NCBI GenBank assembly: GCA_030527205.1
Contig: JAUNBG010000001.1
Location: forward strand, 1 to 64,000
Reading direction: 5' to 3'
Source of the DNA: Planctomycetia bacterium
GTDB taxonomy: Bacteria; Planctomycetota; Planctomycetia; Pirellulales; Thermoguttaceae
DNA: 64,000 nt
Under the pieces are notes generated by a model that saw nothing but the letters and a program-made list of their open reading frames with translations, did not search any database and was not told the origin of the DNA. Both the position numbers and the translations under genes were made by a program. Shown piece after piece: positions 17,161 to 26,714 of this stretch (its first letter is position 1; the number at the start of each line of letters is the position of its first letter).

Positions 17161-17472
17161 ATGAAAAATCGTTCACAAAAAAGCAAAATGAGCCATTTCA
17201 TTTCGTCTAAAAAAATATTGGAAAGTTTTCTTCTGATTGGAATCGTTTTGTTTACTTTTAATGGCTGCGCTCTTTTTGGCGAAAAAAAGAGTCAAAAAAA
17301 CAATGTTGATGTTGAAATTGCCAAGGACAATAAATCTCAGGAAGAGGACCTTGGCGAATATGTTGCTTCTTATGGTCGCTCTGACCCTAAGGCGAAAAAA
17401 AAGATTGATCCAGGGCAAACTTTTCTTTTTAGCGATAAAGCGAAAGAAATTTACGCGAATACTGAGCGATAA
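17161..17472 (+). CDS. Small predicted lipoprotein
   Basis: A 103-residue protein with a basic N-terminus, a hydrophobic segment (about 20-34) and a lipobox-like FNGC with Cys36, so it should be a lipid-anchored exported protein. The mature part is short, highly charged (Lys/Asp/Glu) and of unknown function; it ends SDKAKEIYANTER. ATG 17161 is chosen over upstream in-frame starts because the signal sequence then begins directly. It converges on the UDP-glucuronate decarboxylase gene with 6 bases between stops. Confidence 0.7.
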   Translation: MKNRSQKSKMSHFISSKKILESFLLIGIVLFTFNGCALFGEKKSQKNNVDVEIAKDNKSQEEDLGEYVASYGRSDPKAKKKIDPGQTFLFSDKAKEIYANTER

Positions 17473-17478
17473 TCAATT

Positions 17479-18453
17479 TTAATAATTCGGGGTTGGCGGA
17501 CGAAATTCGCTTATATCAATTTGACGAAACCATTGAATCGTTTTTGACAATCCTTCTTCAAGCGAAATCTTTGGGATCCAATTCAATTTCTTTCGCGCTA
17601 AAGCAATATCGGGTTGACGGCGACAAGGATCGTCAACAGGAAGTTCCTTGAAAATAAAATTCTCTTGAACTCCTAATAATTTCTGAACAAGTTTGGCCAA
17701 TTCCAAAATAGTAAACTCGTCGGGGTTGCCGAGATTGATTGGCCCAATAAAATTTTGATCGTTTTCCATTAAACGAATGAGTCCGTCAATCAAATCTGTA
17801 TAATAGCAAAAAGACCGCGTTTGGGAACCGTCGCCAAAAATGGTAATCGGATTGCCAGAAATTGCCTGACGAATGAAATTTGAAACAACGCGACCATCAA
17901 AAGGATGCATTTTAGGGCCATATGTATTGAAAATTCGAGCAATACGAATGTTCAAGCCATAAACTCGATAATAATCCATAAAAAGCGACTCTGCGGCTCG
18001 TTTTCCTTCGTCATAACAGGATCGAGGCCCGATTGGATTGACGGCTCCCCGATAATTTTCTGTTTGCGGATGAATTTCGGGGTCGCCATAAATTTCGCTT
18101 GTCGAGGCCTGAAGAATTTTGGCATGACAACGCTTGGCCATTCCGAGCAGATTAATTGCTCCCAAAAGCGAGGTTTTCATTGTTTTTATCGGATTGTATT
18201 GATAATGACCAGGCGCAGCCGGACAGGCAAGATTGTAAATCTCATCAACTTCTAAATAGATCGGAAGCGTTATATCATGCCGAATCAATTCAAAATTGGT
18301 TCGTCCTAAAAGAGAAGCGACGTTTGATTTCTGACTTGTGAAAAAATTATCGACGCAAATAACGTCATGACCGGCATCCAATAATTTTTCGCATAAATGC
18401 GAACCAAGAAAACCAGCTCCGCCTACAACTAAAATTCGTTTGATTTTTGCCAT
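17479..18453 (-). CDS. UDP-glucuronate decarboxylase (UDP-xylose synthase)
   Basis: A 324-residue short-chain dehydrogenase of the extended epimerase group. It has an NAD-binding GGAGFLGSH (11-19) and a catalytic YxxxK pair in [11 protein letters not shown] (Tyr147, Lys151). [18 protein letters not shown] and [13 protein letters not shown] are typical of UXS enzymes, which convert UDP-glucuronate to UDP-xylose for polysaccharide synthesis. Related dTDP-glucose dehydratases have different motifs around the Tyr. No glycosyltransferase genes are adjacent. Confidence 0.88.
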   Translation of the reverse strand: MAKIKRILVVGGAGFLGSHLCEKLLDAGHDVICVDNFFTSQKSNVASLLGRTNFELIRHDITLPIYLEVDEIYNLACPAAPGHYQYNPIKTMKTSLLGAINLLGMAKRCHAKILQASTSEIYGDPEIHPQTENYRGAVNPIGPRSCYDEGKRAAESLFMDYYRVYGLNIRIARIFNTYGPKMHPFDGRVVSNFIRQAISGNPITIFGDGSQTRSFCYYTDLIDGLIRLMENDQNFIGPINLGNPDEFTILELAKLVQKLLGVQENFIFKELPVDDPCRRQPDIALARKKLNWIPKISLEEGLSKTIQWFRQIDISEFRPPTPNY

Positions 18454-18500
18454 TGTTTTCTGTATATCGGTTAATTAATGTTAAATGAAATATGGTTTAC

Positions 18501-18600
18501 GCCGAAGCCGGACTCGGGGACAAACTTCGCCTTTGCGTCTTCAGCTTGCTCGTTTGCGGGCTTGCGAAGACAAAATTCCTGATTTTCAACAGGCTTGAGC
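18501..18600 (+). repeat. Degenerate repeat family 3 copy (well preserved)
   Basis: One of the clearest copies: GGGGACAAACTTCGCC at the left, GCGGGCTTGCGAAGACAAAA in the middle and TTTTCAACAGGCTTGAGCA at the right. It lies between the DinG stop and the UXS start, both on the minus strand. Confidence 0.65.
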
Positions 18601-18640
18601 ATCAAATAAGGAAAACGAAAAAGAAAAAACAAAGCGGAAA

Positions 18641-21034
18641 TCATTGATCAATGGAGTCGATTCGCAAACGATAATTGGGAAGGGCTTTTAAAAAAAAGTT
18701 TCCATATGATTTCGTTTGAATACGCGAGTCCATAATAACGACCAAACCGCAATCCGTTTTGGTTCGAATGAGTCTTCCGAATCCCTGTTTAAATTTTAAA
18801 ATAGCTTGCGGAAGTTGATAATCTCGAAACGGAGAACCGCCTTCAGCCGCTATTTTTTCGAGTCGGGCTTCAACAAGCGGTTGATCGGGAACCTGAAACG
18901 GCAGTTTTGTTATAATGACATTTTGCAGGGCGTTTCCAGGAACATCAATTCCTTGCCAAAAACTATCCGTTCCAAATAAAACGCTTCGCGGAGTTGATTT
19001 GAACTTTTCAATCATTTTATTGCGAGGCATTCGATCAGCTTGGGAGAAAAAAGGCATATTTTGAGCAGCAAGCCAACTCAAAAGGGAATCGCCTGTTTGT
19101 TTCAATTGTTGATAACTTGTAAAAAGAACAAACGCGTGACCATCCGTTTCTAAAATATATTTTTTGAGCGTTTTTTGAAAAATGTCCTGATAAAAATGGT
19201 TTTTATCATTCGGCTCGGGCATATTTTTGAGAAGAACGAGCGTCATTTGATCTCGATAATTAAATGGACTTCCCAATAAAACGGAACGAACATTTGTCAG
19301 TCCGATTCTCGATCGAAAAAAAGTAAAGGATTGATCAATCTGATTTTGCGTTGGCGAGGAGACTTTTCCATTTCCGACGGAAATCGTTGCGCTTGTCATA
19401 ATGATAGAGGGGATTTTTGAAAACAATTCCTTACGCAAAATAGTTCCAACGTCAATAGGAGCCCCAAGCATCGAAACTTTAGGACGCCCTCTTGAATATC
19501 CCTGTTCCAACCAATAAACGCAACCGGGTTCTTTTTGATTCAACCAAAAATCCAGGGAGTTGGCCAAATCGTCGATTTTCAAGCGCGAGGCGATCAATTC
19601 CTGACTTTCATCCAAATTTTTGATTTCGGCCAGTAATCGCAGAGACCGCGAAAGAGAACGAAAAGCCTCGCTTAAACCATTTTTGACAATATTGGTTTCC
19701 AAGACCCGGCCATTTCCGCCTGGTCGTTCATTTAACCATTGATAAAGGTCATAAAACAATTCTTCAGCGCGAAAGCGACATTCGACAACCCATTTTTGTG
19801 CCCGTTGAGTCATTTCAATATTCGCAATCTCTTTTTGATGATCCGCTGGTTTTTCGGAGCTTGAGAAGGTTTTTATGAAATCGGACGCGGATTTCTTATT
19901 GTCGGAAAGAGTTGATTGAGGCGAATCCAATAAAAGACCTTTATTGGTTCGATCGTTATAAAGTCGGTTTAGTAAATAATCAATCTGTCCTTGCGAAATG
20001 GAAAGTCCCAAATGATTGGCGGCGACTTGTTCCATTGTATGAGTTTCATCGAAAACGAGAAGATCATAATGAGGCAAAATATTTCCGCCGGAACGTCGAA
20101 TCATCAAATCGCTGAAAAGAAGGGCATGATTGACAATCAAAATTTGAGCATTGGCAACGCGTCTTCGGGCTCGATGATAAAAGCAACCTTGATAATAAGG
20201 GCATTTTTTTCCAGAGCAATTTCCGTGTTCGCAAGCGATTTCGTTCCAGATTTCAGCGGGAGGACGAGGCAATAAGTCAGATAACGAACCGTCCGCTGTT
20301 TTCTGACTCCATTTTTTTAATTGAGCAAAAGTTTCGCTGACATCATCGTCAAAAAGAGAAGCCATTTTGCGGATTGAATGATTAAAGCGTCTCAAACAAA
20401 GATAATTGGAACGTCCTTTGACCAAAACAGAAGAAAATTCAAACGGAAGAACGCTTCGTAAAAAAGGGATATCTTTTTCGAATAACTGTTCCTGAAGGCT
20501 GATTGTATGCGTTGAAATAACGACTCGTCGCAGTTTGATTTCTTCGTCTTGATCATAACCGTCAAAAACGGGCTCTTGACTTTCAGAAACGGGCTCTTGA
20601 TCTGTGCGGTTGTCCCGGGGCTGATCTGGAGAGTTTGATGAACCATTGAAAGATTTGTTTGACGAAGCGTTTGGGGAATCGTCTGGCAAATGAATCGGAG
20701 ATTTCTGGTCCGAAGAGATTTCGTTCGGGAAATTCTTTTCGTCAATCGTATCGGAAGAACTGTTCTGTGAAGAAAAAGGATCGGGCAAAAAATCATTCCT
20801 GGATTTGAGTAAATCTCGAACTTGTTCCTCAGCGACAAACAAGATCGCAGGAACCAAATAGGCGAAACTTTTGCCGACGCCCGTTCCCGCTTCAACAATT
20901 AAATGTTCCCGATTTCGGATCGCCGATTCAACAGCTTCAGCCATTTGAAGTTGAGCTTTCCGATGTTCATAATGCTTCAAACGCTGAGCAATTAATCCGT
21001 TTGGGCCGAGAATATCCAAATAATTTTTGATCAA
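18641..21034 (-). CDS. dinG: DinG/XPD-type ATP-dependent DNA helicase
   Basis: A 797-residue superfamily 2 iron-sulfur helicase. Walker A is EAGTGVGKS (about 48-56) and the DEAD-like box is FDETH (about 328-332). Cysteines suited to a [4Fe-4S] cluster are Cys213 (GRSNYLC) and three of Cys268/273/278/284 (ending CPYYQGC). The C-terminal motifs are IMTSATI, FGTDSFWQGIDVPG and QGFGRLIRTKTD. DinG unwinds 5'-3' and resolves D-loops, R-loops or G-quadruplexes. An acidic Ser/Asn/Pro-rich insertion of about 80 residues sits between Walker A and motif Ia (about 80-165). No exonuclease domain is fused. The start has no strong Shine-Dalgarno, but the Q-like RKAQLQMAEAV motif falls at the expected place. 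Confidence 0.88.
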   Translation of the reverse strand: MIKNYLDILGPNGLIAQRLKHYEHRKAQLQMAEAVESAIRNREHLIVEAGTGVGKSFAYLVPAILFVAEEQVRDLLKSRNDFLPDPFSSQNSSSDTIDEKNFPNEISSDQKSPIHLPDDSPNASSNKSFNGSSNSPDQPRDNRTDQEPVSESQEPVFDGYDQDEEIKLRRVVISTHTISLQEQLFEKDIPFLRSVLPFEFSSVLVKGRSNYLCLRRFNHSIRKMASLFDDDVSETFAQLKKWSQKTADGSLSDLLPRPPAEIWNEIACEHGNCSGKKCPYYQGCFYHRARRRVANAQILIVNHALLFSDLMIRRSGGNILPHYDLLVFDETHTMEQVAANHLGLSISQGQIDYLLNRLYNDRTNKGLLLDSPQSTLSDNKKSASDFIKTFSSSEKPADHQKEIANIEMTQRAQKWVVECRFRAEELFYDLYQWLNERPGGNGRVLETNIVKNGLSEAFRSLSRSLRLLAEIKNLDESQELIASRLKIDDLANSLDFWLNQKEPGCVYWLEQGYSRGRPKVSMLGAPIDVGTILRKELFSKIPSIIMTSATISVGNGKVSSPTQNQIDQSFTFFRSRIGLTNVRSVLLGSPFNYRDQMTLVLLKNMPEPNDKNHFYQDIFQKTLKKYILETDGHAFVLFTSYQQLKQTGDSLLSWLAAQNMPFFSQADRMPRNKMIEKFKSTPRSVLFGTDSFWQGIDVPGNALQNVIITKLPFQVPDQPLVEARLEKIAAEGGSPFRDYQLPQAILKFKQGFGRLIRTKTDCGLVVIMDSRIQTKSYGNFFLKALPNYRLRIDSIDQ

Positions 21035-21134
21035 TTTAATACTGTCCGTTGCTCAACCTTCAAGAAGGTTTTGCTTCCATTGATAATAAAACGGGTTTGC
21101 TCTTCTTTTTAAATCGAAACAGACTCGGGCAAAA

Positions 21135-21215
21135 GGCATTGTCCTTTTTTGCAAATTGCCCGACGTTATCATCGCTTACAAACACAAAATTCGGAATTTC
21201 AATCAACTTGACTCG
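21135..21215 (+). repeat. Partial degenerate repeat family 3 copy
   Basis: The right half of the family is recognisable (ACACAAAATTCGGAATTTC, then CAACTTGA). The left half is weak. It lies between dinG and the next minus-strand membrane protein. Confidence 0.4.
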
Positions 21216-21276
21216 AAAACATAAAATATTAACATTAAATATTTCGACGTTATTCGAAAACCTTTCCAATTCGATC

Positions 21277-22107
21277 TCAACCTTTTTTCTTTAACGGCGA
21301 AACCGGTTTTCCCTGATCGTCGAGTTTTAAAGGAGTCCAGGCGCCGTTGTCAACAACCCAAGTATACTTTTTCTTATCAAAATCGCTGTTATGAATAAAA
21401 AAGCGTTTTCCAGAAATCGATACAAAAAAGGTTTCCTTGTCGTTTCCTTTTGGATAAGTAATCGCGTAAGTCATAATGACCGATTCTTCATTTCCGGCAG
21501 AAAAGTAACAAGCGTCAACGCGATAAAGTCGACATTGAGCCTGATCGCCTAAAGCGGCCAAAGTAAGCAAAGTCCGATTGGTCAAAAAACGATGGGTTGC
21601 TTCATGAGTTTCTTCGTCGCGAATATAATTTTTCCAAAAACCAGCTTCGTCGCTTATCGGATTTCGAACAGCCAATCCAGATTGCAATTGTTGCAATTTA
21701 ACGAAATCGCCTTTTTTAGCGGTTTCAAACCAATATGTAAAAAAGACATCGGCATTTTTATATAGATTTTGTGAATAAACATAATCCATTAACGGTTTGG
21801 AAATGCCTGGAATCAACAGCAACCAAAGTCCGATCAACAAGAAAGAACGGCCGATCAACAGTCCCTCGGATCGTTTGATGTTAATGGCCGCGATAATAAT
21901 CAAAAGAAGAGTAATAATCGGCACGAAAAGAAAATTCATGCTGAAAAAAACCGTAAACGACAAAAAGCCGCCAATCAATGAAAGAATGGCTAAAATGCTA
22001 ATGTTTTTGGGCGAAGATTCATCCAGACTCTGTTCATTGGAAAGACTCCAATTCTGCGAAAACAGAGAACCGCTTTTGGTTTCAAAATCGGTTTCATTGT
22101 TCGACAT
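21277..22107 (-). CDS. Predicted membrane protein (DUF4190-like N-terminal part)
   Basis: A 276-residue protein of unknown function. After about 35 polar residues there are two or three closely spaced hydrophobic segments (about 37-80 and 85-105) with a basic loop, a layout resembling DUF4190-type membrane domains. A soluble C-terminal domain (about 115-265) follows, containing TYWFETAKKGDFVKLQQLQS and ending in a Lys-rich tail. The C-terminal part could be an NTF2-like fold that faces outside the membrane; this is a guess. ATG 22107 is chosen because GAGGTT precedes it. Possibly co-transcribed after the gene at 22292-22912. Confidence 0.7.
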   Translation of the reverse strand: MSNNETDFETKSGSLFSQNWSLSNEQSLDESSPKNISILAILSLIGGFLSFTVFFSMNFLFVPIITLLLIIIAAINIKRSEGLLIGRSFLLIGLWLLLIPGISKPLMDYVYSQNLYKNADVFFTYWFETAKKGDFVKLQQLQSGLAVRNPISDEAGFWKNYIRDEETHEATHRFLTNRTLLTLAALGDQAQCRLYRVDACYFSAGNEESVIMTYAITYPKGNDKETFFVSISGKRFFIHNSDFDKKKYTWVVDNGAWTPLKLDDQGKPVSPLKKKG

Positions 22108-22291
22108 AATAACCTCAAAATTTTTTAAATCATAAATCAAAGGAATTTTAAAAGATTTGAATTTTCTCAAAAATATCAAAAAGTATTCATTCTTTTATGG
22201 GAATTCAATTTATTTGCGTTGACAGTTCAGTAAAACGGAACAATCAGAAATTTTTAACTGGCTTGAATTTAAAGATTTCAAATCGACCCGT

Positions 22292-22912
22292 TTATTTAAC
22301 ATTGGGACTGTCGCCCTCAAATTGCCAGGAATCTGTATTTTCCAGTGTGGAATAAATCGCGCAATTTCGAGCATTTTGCCCCTGTAAAAACGAATCTGAA
22401 TTAAATTGCGCATGCGGCAGAAAATCCGGCGATTTCATGGATCCGCTGGAAACATAATTAAGCAATTTCATCGTTGGCGGAGCGCTGATGTTTTCGACAT
22501 GAGGGGCTTCTGGAAGAAGGGACATAAAAATAAATCCAGTCGTTGAATAAAATCCGACGAACAAGACAAACAAAATGCAATAAGTTCCAATCAGATTAGT
22601 TTTAGCCGGAAAATAAACATTTACTTTCGATAATTTTCGGCTGACTTCCCCCAAAAAAGCAAGAGTAAAGCAGAATATAATGAAAAATGCCAGGACGTCA
22701 TTATAATAAAGCATCATTGACATTGCGCCGTCAAGAATATTGGCCAACGGTTCAAAATAGTTAATGGCAATGATTGAAGCGAAGAAAATATTAAACAATT
22801 TGATTAACGCTCCCCAAATTGGATCATTTCGACTGAATGCGAGAATTGATAACAGGACAACCGGCGCTCCAATCAGATAAAAAAGATGATATCCCCACAT
22901 AATCAGATTCAT
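22292..22912 (-). CDS. Predicted membrane protein (CvpA-like topology)
   Basis: A 206-residue protein with about four hydrophobic segments in its first 135 residues (7-25, 35-52, 70-92, 107-132). The 75-residue C-terminal tail is polar with no recognisable motif. Spacing of the helices recalls CvpA-like proteins, but I see no signature residue that proves this. GGAG lies 10 bases before the ATG. The neighbour downstream (21277-22107) is also a membrane protein of unknown function. Confidence 0.65.
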   Translation of the reverse strand: MNLIMWGYHLFYLIGAPVVLLSILAFSRNDPIWGALIKLFNIFFASIIAINYFEPLANILDGAMSMMLYYNDVLAFFIIFCFTLAFLGEVSRKLSKVNVYFPAKTNLIGTYCILFVLFVGFYSTTGFIFMSLLPEAPHVENISAPPTMKLLNYVSSGSMKSPDFLPHAQFNSDSFLQGQNARNCAIYSTLENTDSWQFEGDSPNVK

Positions 22913-23287
22913 TTTATCAACTCCAGTCTATTTTAGGGAAGTCTTTTTGCAGGACTTCATTGAATTCAAAAAATCAGAAGCAAAAACCGTTGAATAATGG
23001 AATGTTTATTGGATTGCGTTGTTTTTTTGATTTGCAATAATTGTTTCAAAACAAGAAAAAGAGTTCAATTTTTTAAAAATCCCGATTCTTACGGGGTCAA
23101 GTTCGACAACAACAATTTGAATTGAACCGACCCCCGATTCCTTTTGGTTGAGGAAAATTTGGAGAAAGAATATTCTCAAACAGGCAAGGTCAACTAAAAG
23201 GGACGCAAAGTCATTACAAACGAAAGCAATATTCAAAACCGCAATATTATATTTCAAAAACTCAAGGTCATAAAAGTCAAATCAACA
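22913..23287. other. Intergenic stretch without a recognised gene
   Basis: 375 bp between two minus-strand membrane-protein genes. There is an open frame on the minus strand (23006-23257), but no ribosome binding site or recognisable motif. I see no repeat copy or terminator that I can support. Confidence 0.4.
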
Positions 23288-25144
23288 TTATTTCAAAATG
23301 CGAACCAATTCGTCGAACGAAGTATGGCCTTTCGAAACCAACCAGGAGCCGTCTTCCAAATAACCCCTTTGGCCGTTTCGAGCGGCTACCTGTCGCAATG
23401 CCTCGGCGGAAGGATGCGTCATCATAACCTGACGAATGTCATCGTTGATGAATAAAATATCAAGAATCGCGCTGCGACCGTCATAACCGATTTCCTGGCA
23501 AGCCGAGCAAGGGACATAAGTATCTTTTTGACCCTGTTCGACAACAGGCCGAACGCGTTTTCGATATAAATATTTAACGGAACCGGGCTGCAATCCAAGT
23601 TTTTGAAGAATGAGCGGATTGGCGGGAATTTTTTCCCGACAGGCTTTGCAAAGATTTCGAATCAGTTTTTGAGTAATAATGGCTTGAAGCGAGTCGGCGA
23701 GCAATTTGGGGTCAATGCCGGTTTGAAGCATTTTGAGCAACGTTTCAACGGAATCTTTGGCACGAAATGTTGTTATGATAAACCGGTCATTCTCAATTTC
23801 CTGACAGCAAAGCGAAAAAGCTTCCGTATTGATCATATCGCGAATCAACAGAACTTTTGGTTCTCGGAAAAAAACGTCAGGAAGAATGTCCATCGGATTT
23901 TTTCCGTCAGCGGAATCATAAGTATTCAATTGGACATTTTCAAGGAATGGATACGGATTTTGAACGTCTTCGACCGTTGAGAAGTCTCGAGTAAAACGAT
24001 CCGCCGCCAGGACAGAGACGTTGGTCAACGTTTTCAAGCCTTGCCCATTCAGAGCGGAGAAAACAAGTAAACCGTGATCCGTTTTCATCAATTCCTTAAC
24101 CAGCATTTGACGTTTTTGGGAAAGCCCCAACTCCGCAAGCGTTTTATGATTGGTCCCATTCGAAACGATCGACAGAGAAATTTTTTCGCCGGTTGGCGCT
24201 CCTTGAGAAACAAAATGAACAGGAATTTTATTCTTTTTTCCTGCGTCAATAATAAGGTCGCCCTGTTGATGACTGCGACGGTCTTGCGGATTGGCTCCAA
24301 CAAGAATTTTAGCTGTTTCCTGAAGCGGATCAGCTTCTTCGCGTTTCAAGGGATATTTGAATATATTGTCAATCTGATGCCAAACGCCATCGAGCATGAA
24401 ATAGATGAGCGTTTCTTCCTGACCGAATTCAATCGCAATTGCGGTCGCTTTTCGTTGCATCGAATTATAGACAATCGTTCGAAGCGTATTGTATCCAGCG
24501 GTATTTCGCGCTAAAATGGTTCGGCCATTTTTTTCTTCTGTCGAGAAAGTTTTCGTATTATTGACCAATTGAATGGGCGGACCAACTTCATAAGCTTGCT
24601 TTTTTTCTTTGATTTTGATTCCGCATAATCGTTTGATGATAAAAGAAATATGACTCGGAGTCATAACCTTGTCGGCGGCCAACATTCCGGTATTGCGATG
24701 AGACACATACATAAATGTCGGAACAAAATAAGCAAGCGGAATGAGCAGCAACGGAACGATCCAAAGCGGAATCAGCAACGAAAGGAAAAAGACCAATGGG
24801 AAAACGCTCACAAGAATGGTATTCCAATAAACGCGATCCGGGTCTCCCAATCGTTCTGCGTCTGTGTTGGCCCAGCTTGTTGTTACAGTCCAGAGCCAAT
24901 AAAAGATAATCATAACGATAATCGTAATCAGATTAAAATAATTTCCGCCATTGGCTCGCCAACCGGTTTCTAAAATATTTTGACCGGTTGCCTCGATTTT
25001 TTTCATTTCTTCTGCCGAAAAAATTCGTTTGGGACCTGCATCCTCGTCTTGCGCTATTGCGAAATTCGAGCCGCAATGAATCGTTAAAGACGCCAGAAAA
25101 ATTGTCAGGCAAATGAACAATAAAGTTTTGATATGAATTTTCAT
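23288..25144 (-). CDS. Membrane-embedded GspE/PilB-like protein with degenerate ATPase motifs
   Basis: A 618-residue protein. It has a signal-like N-terminus (1-32), then three or four hydrophobic segments (about 70-92, 107-132, 130-150), then a region related to type II secretion/type IV pilus ATPases. The GspE architecture is kept in the C-terminal half, including the four-cysteine zinc site (CKAC at 499-502, CSAC at 546-549) followed by EIGYDGRSAILDIL. The catalytic motifs are altered: Walker A reads SALNGQGLKT (363-372), Walker B has lost its acidic pair (KVLLIRDMIN, 430-439), and the His box is ITTFRAKDS with no His. It probably does not hydrolyse ATP in the normal way. It lies directly upstream in transcription terms from nothing but follows pilT (stop 25295) on the same strand, so a shared complex is likely. 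ATG 25144 starts the signal sequence; the frame extends to 25210. Confidence 0.8.
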   Translation of the reverse strand: MKIHIKTLLFICLTIFLASLTIHCGSNFAIAQDEDAGPKRIFSAEEMKKIEATGQNILETGWRANGGNYFNLITIIVMIIFYWLWTVTTSWANTDAERLGDPDRVYWNTILVSVFPLVFFLSLLIPLWIVPLLLIPLAYFVPTFMYVSHRNTGMLAADKVMTPSHISFIIKRLCGIKIKEKKQAYEVGPPIQLVNNTKTFSTEEKNGRTILARNTAGYNTLRTIVYNSMQRKATAIAIEFGQEETLIYFMLDGVWHQIDNIFKYPLKREEADPLQETAKILVGANPQDRRSHQQGDLIIDAGKKNKIPVHFVSQGAPTGEKISLSIVSNGTNHKTLAELGLSQKRQMLVKELMKTDHGLLVFSALNGQGLKTLTNVSVLAADRFTRDFSTVEDVQNPYPFLENVQLNTYDSADGKNPMDILPDVFFREPKVLLIRDMINTEAFSLCCQEIENDRFIITTFRAKDSVETLLKMLQTGIDPKLLADSLQAIITQKLIRNLCKACREKIPANPLILQKLGLQPGSVKYLYRKRVRPVVEQGQKDTYVPCSACQEIGYDGRSAILDILFINDDIRQVMMTHPSAEALRQVAARNGQRGYLEDGSWLVSKGHTSFDELVRILK

Positions 25145-25294
25145 CTTTTGATTTCCGCTTCGTGTTTCAGGAAATAGTATCCCCAAAACTGTATCGAGTG
25201 ACAAAGTCAAAAAACAATGATTTTGTATTTTATGTGATTTTTCCTTGAATTGACAGCATCAAGCCCTGTTTTTTTGATGAAATTTTTGAAAAAT

Positions 25295-26449
25295 TTACAA
25301 AATACCAGGTTCTTTAACTTCAATTCCTTTAAGCGCCATTTTGAGCGATTCAACGTTCGGCGCGACCTCAAAAGCGGTTGCGCGATCGATTTTTTTAGCT
25401 TGAACCAGACTTTTCAGACTCATTGTAAAGTCCTGCATTCCTTCCTGAGCGCCAATACGAATCGCGTCGGACAGTTTTTCGTCCTGTTCTTCCAGTATCA
25501 ATTTCTTAACGATACTGTTGACAGTCATTATTTCAACGGTTGGAACTCGTTGAGTGCCGGGAATAATGGACGGGAGCAATTTTTGTGCAACAATCCCCTT
25601 CAAATTCATCGCTAAGGCGCCTCGAATTGCTTTATGCATATTCGCAGGAAAAAGGTCGAGAATACGGCCAATTGTGCTCGGCGCTGTTGACGCGTGAATG
25701 GTTCCAAAAACCAAGTGACCGGTTTCAGCAGCATGAATGGCCGTCTCAAAAGTATCGCGGTCACGCATTTCTCCGACAAGCATAACATCCGGGTCTTCTC
25801 GAACCGCATGTTTCATGCCGATCTCAAAATTAACGACGTCCATTCCGATTTCTCGTTGATTAATGAGGCATTTGTCTTCAGTGAACATAAACTCGATCGG
25901 GTCTTCGAGGGTCAGAATATGCTTGTTGTAATTACGATTGACCCAGTTCAGCATGGACGCGATTGTCGTTGATTTTCCAGAACCGGTAATTCCAGCGAGC
26001 AGAATCATTCCCTGACTGAATTTACAAAGTTCATACAAAACCGTCGGCAAATGCAACTTTTCGAGTTCGGGAATATAATTGTTAATTCGACGAGCGACCA
26101 AACCGATATGACCCATTTGAGTCAGAACGTTGACACGAAATCGCCAGCGAACGCCGTCAACCATACAAGTATGAGCAAAGTCGGCGCCGCCGTCATCGTT
26201 ATAAATTTTTCGATTTCGTTCATCCATAATGGGAAAAATCAGGCGACGCATTTCTTCGTCATCAATCGGTCCGCGATTTAAGGTTCGCAGACCCCCTTTG
26301 ACCCGAATATAAGGGGGACGATCAACTTTCAAATGCAAATCGCTTCCTTCAAGTCGGACAAGAGCTTGAAAGAGAGCATCAATTTCCAAATCTTTTTTTT
26401 TCTTTGTATAAACCTGTTCCGGTGAATAATCAAGATCGTTGGCCGGCAT
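25295..26449 (-). CDS. pilT: PilT-type twitching/secretion ATPase
   Basis: A 384-residue hexameric ATPase of the GspE/PilT superfamily. Walker A is GITGSGKSTT, the Asp box is HILTLEDPIEF, Walker B is VMLVGEMRDRDT, and the His box is HLVFGTIHASTAPSTIGR. All are intact. The PilT-specific AIRIGAQEGMQDF follows near the C-terminus. PilT normally powers pilus retraction. The N-terminal domain begins with LVRLEGSDLHLKVDRPPYIR. No pilin, PilB or PilC gene is in the window. The neighbour (23288-25144) is a degenerate relative, which suggests the two could work together. The ATG lacks a strong ribosome binding site. Confidence 0.93.
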   Translation of the reverse strand: MPANDLDYSPEQVYTKKKKDLEIDALFQALVRLEGSDLHLKVDRPPYIRVKGGLRTLNRGPIDDEEMRRLIFPIMDERNRKIYNDDGGADFAHTCMVDGVRWRFRVNVLTQMGHIGLVARRINNYIPELEKLHLPTVLYELCKFSQGMILLAGITGSGKSTTIASMLNWVNRNYNKHILTLEDPIEFMFTEDKCLINQREIGMDVVNFEIGMKHAVREDPDVMLVGEMRDRDTFETAIHAAETGHLVFGTIHASTAPSTIGRILDLFPANMHKAIRGALAMNLKGIVAQKLLPSIIPGTQRVPTVEIMTVNSIVKKLILEEQDEKLSDAIRIGAQEGMQDFTMSLKSLVQAKKIDRATAFEVAPNVESLKMALKGIEVKEPGIL

Positions 26450-26602
26450 TTTGGGCTCCCGAGTAAATTGGTCGAATATAATTCTAATTTAATCTATTCT
26501 ATAATATTGTATCCGATTGACAAAAATGATCAACCAGAGTTACGAAAAGATATATGACATTCATGCGGTCTCAACTTTGATGTTGTTCTGTTGATAACAA
26601 AC

Positions 26603-26690
26603 CCAATCGGAAATGGGGAAACAGAGTTTCGGCTCTTTGTTATCCGTTCGTTCGTGTTTCAACAGTCGGCGATTTCAATGAGATTGAGAC
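26603..26690 (+). repeat. Degenerate repeat family 3 copy
   Basis: GGAAATGGGGAAACAGAGTT, TTATCCGTTCGTTCGT and a TTTCAA stretch match the left half of the family. It lies in the 265-bp gap between pilT (start) and the PP2C gene (stop), both minus strand. The 61-residue frame across it is not considered a gene. Confidence 0.45.
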
Positions 26691-26714
26691 TGTTTGTTAA
26701 AGAAGATTTTTTGA

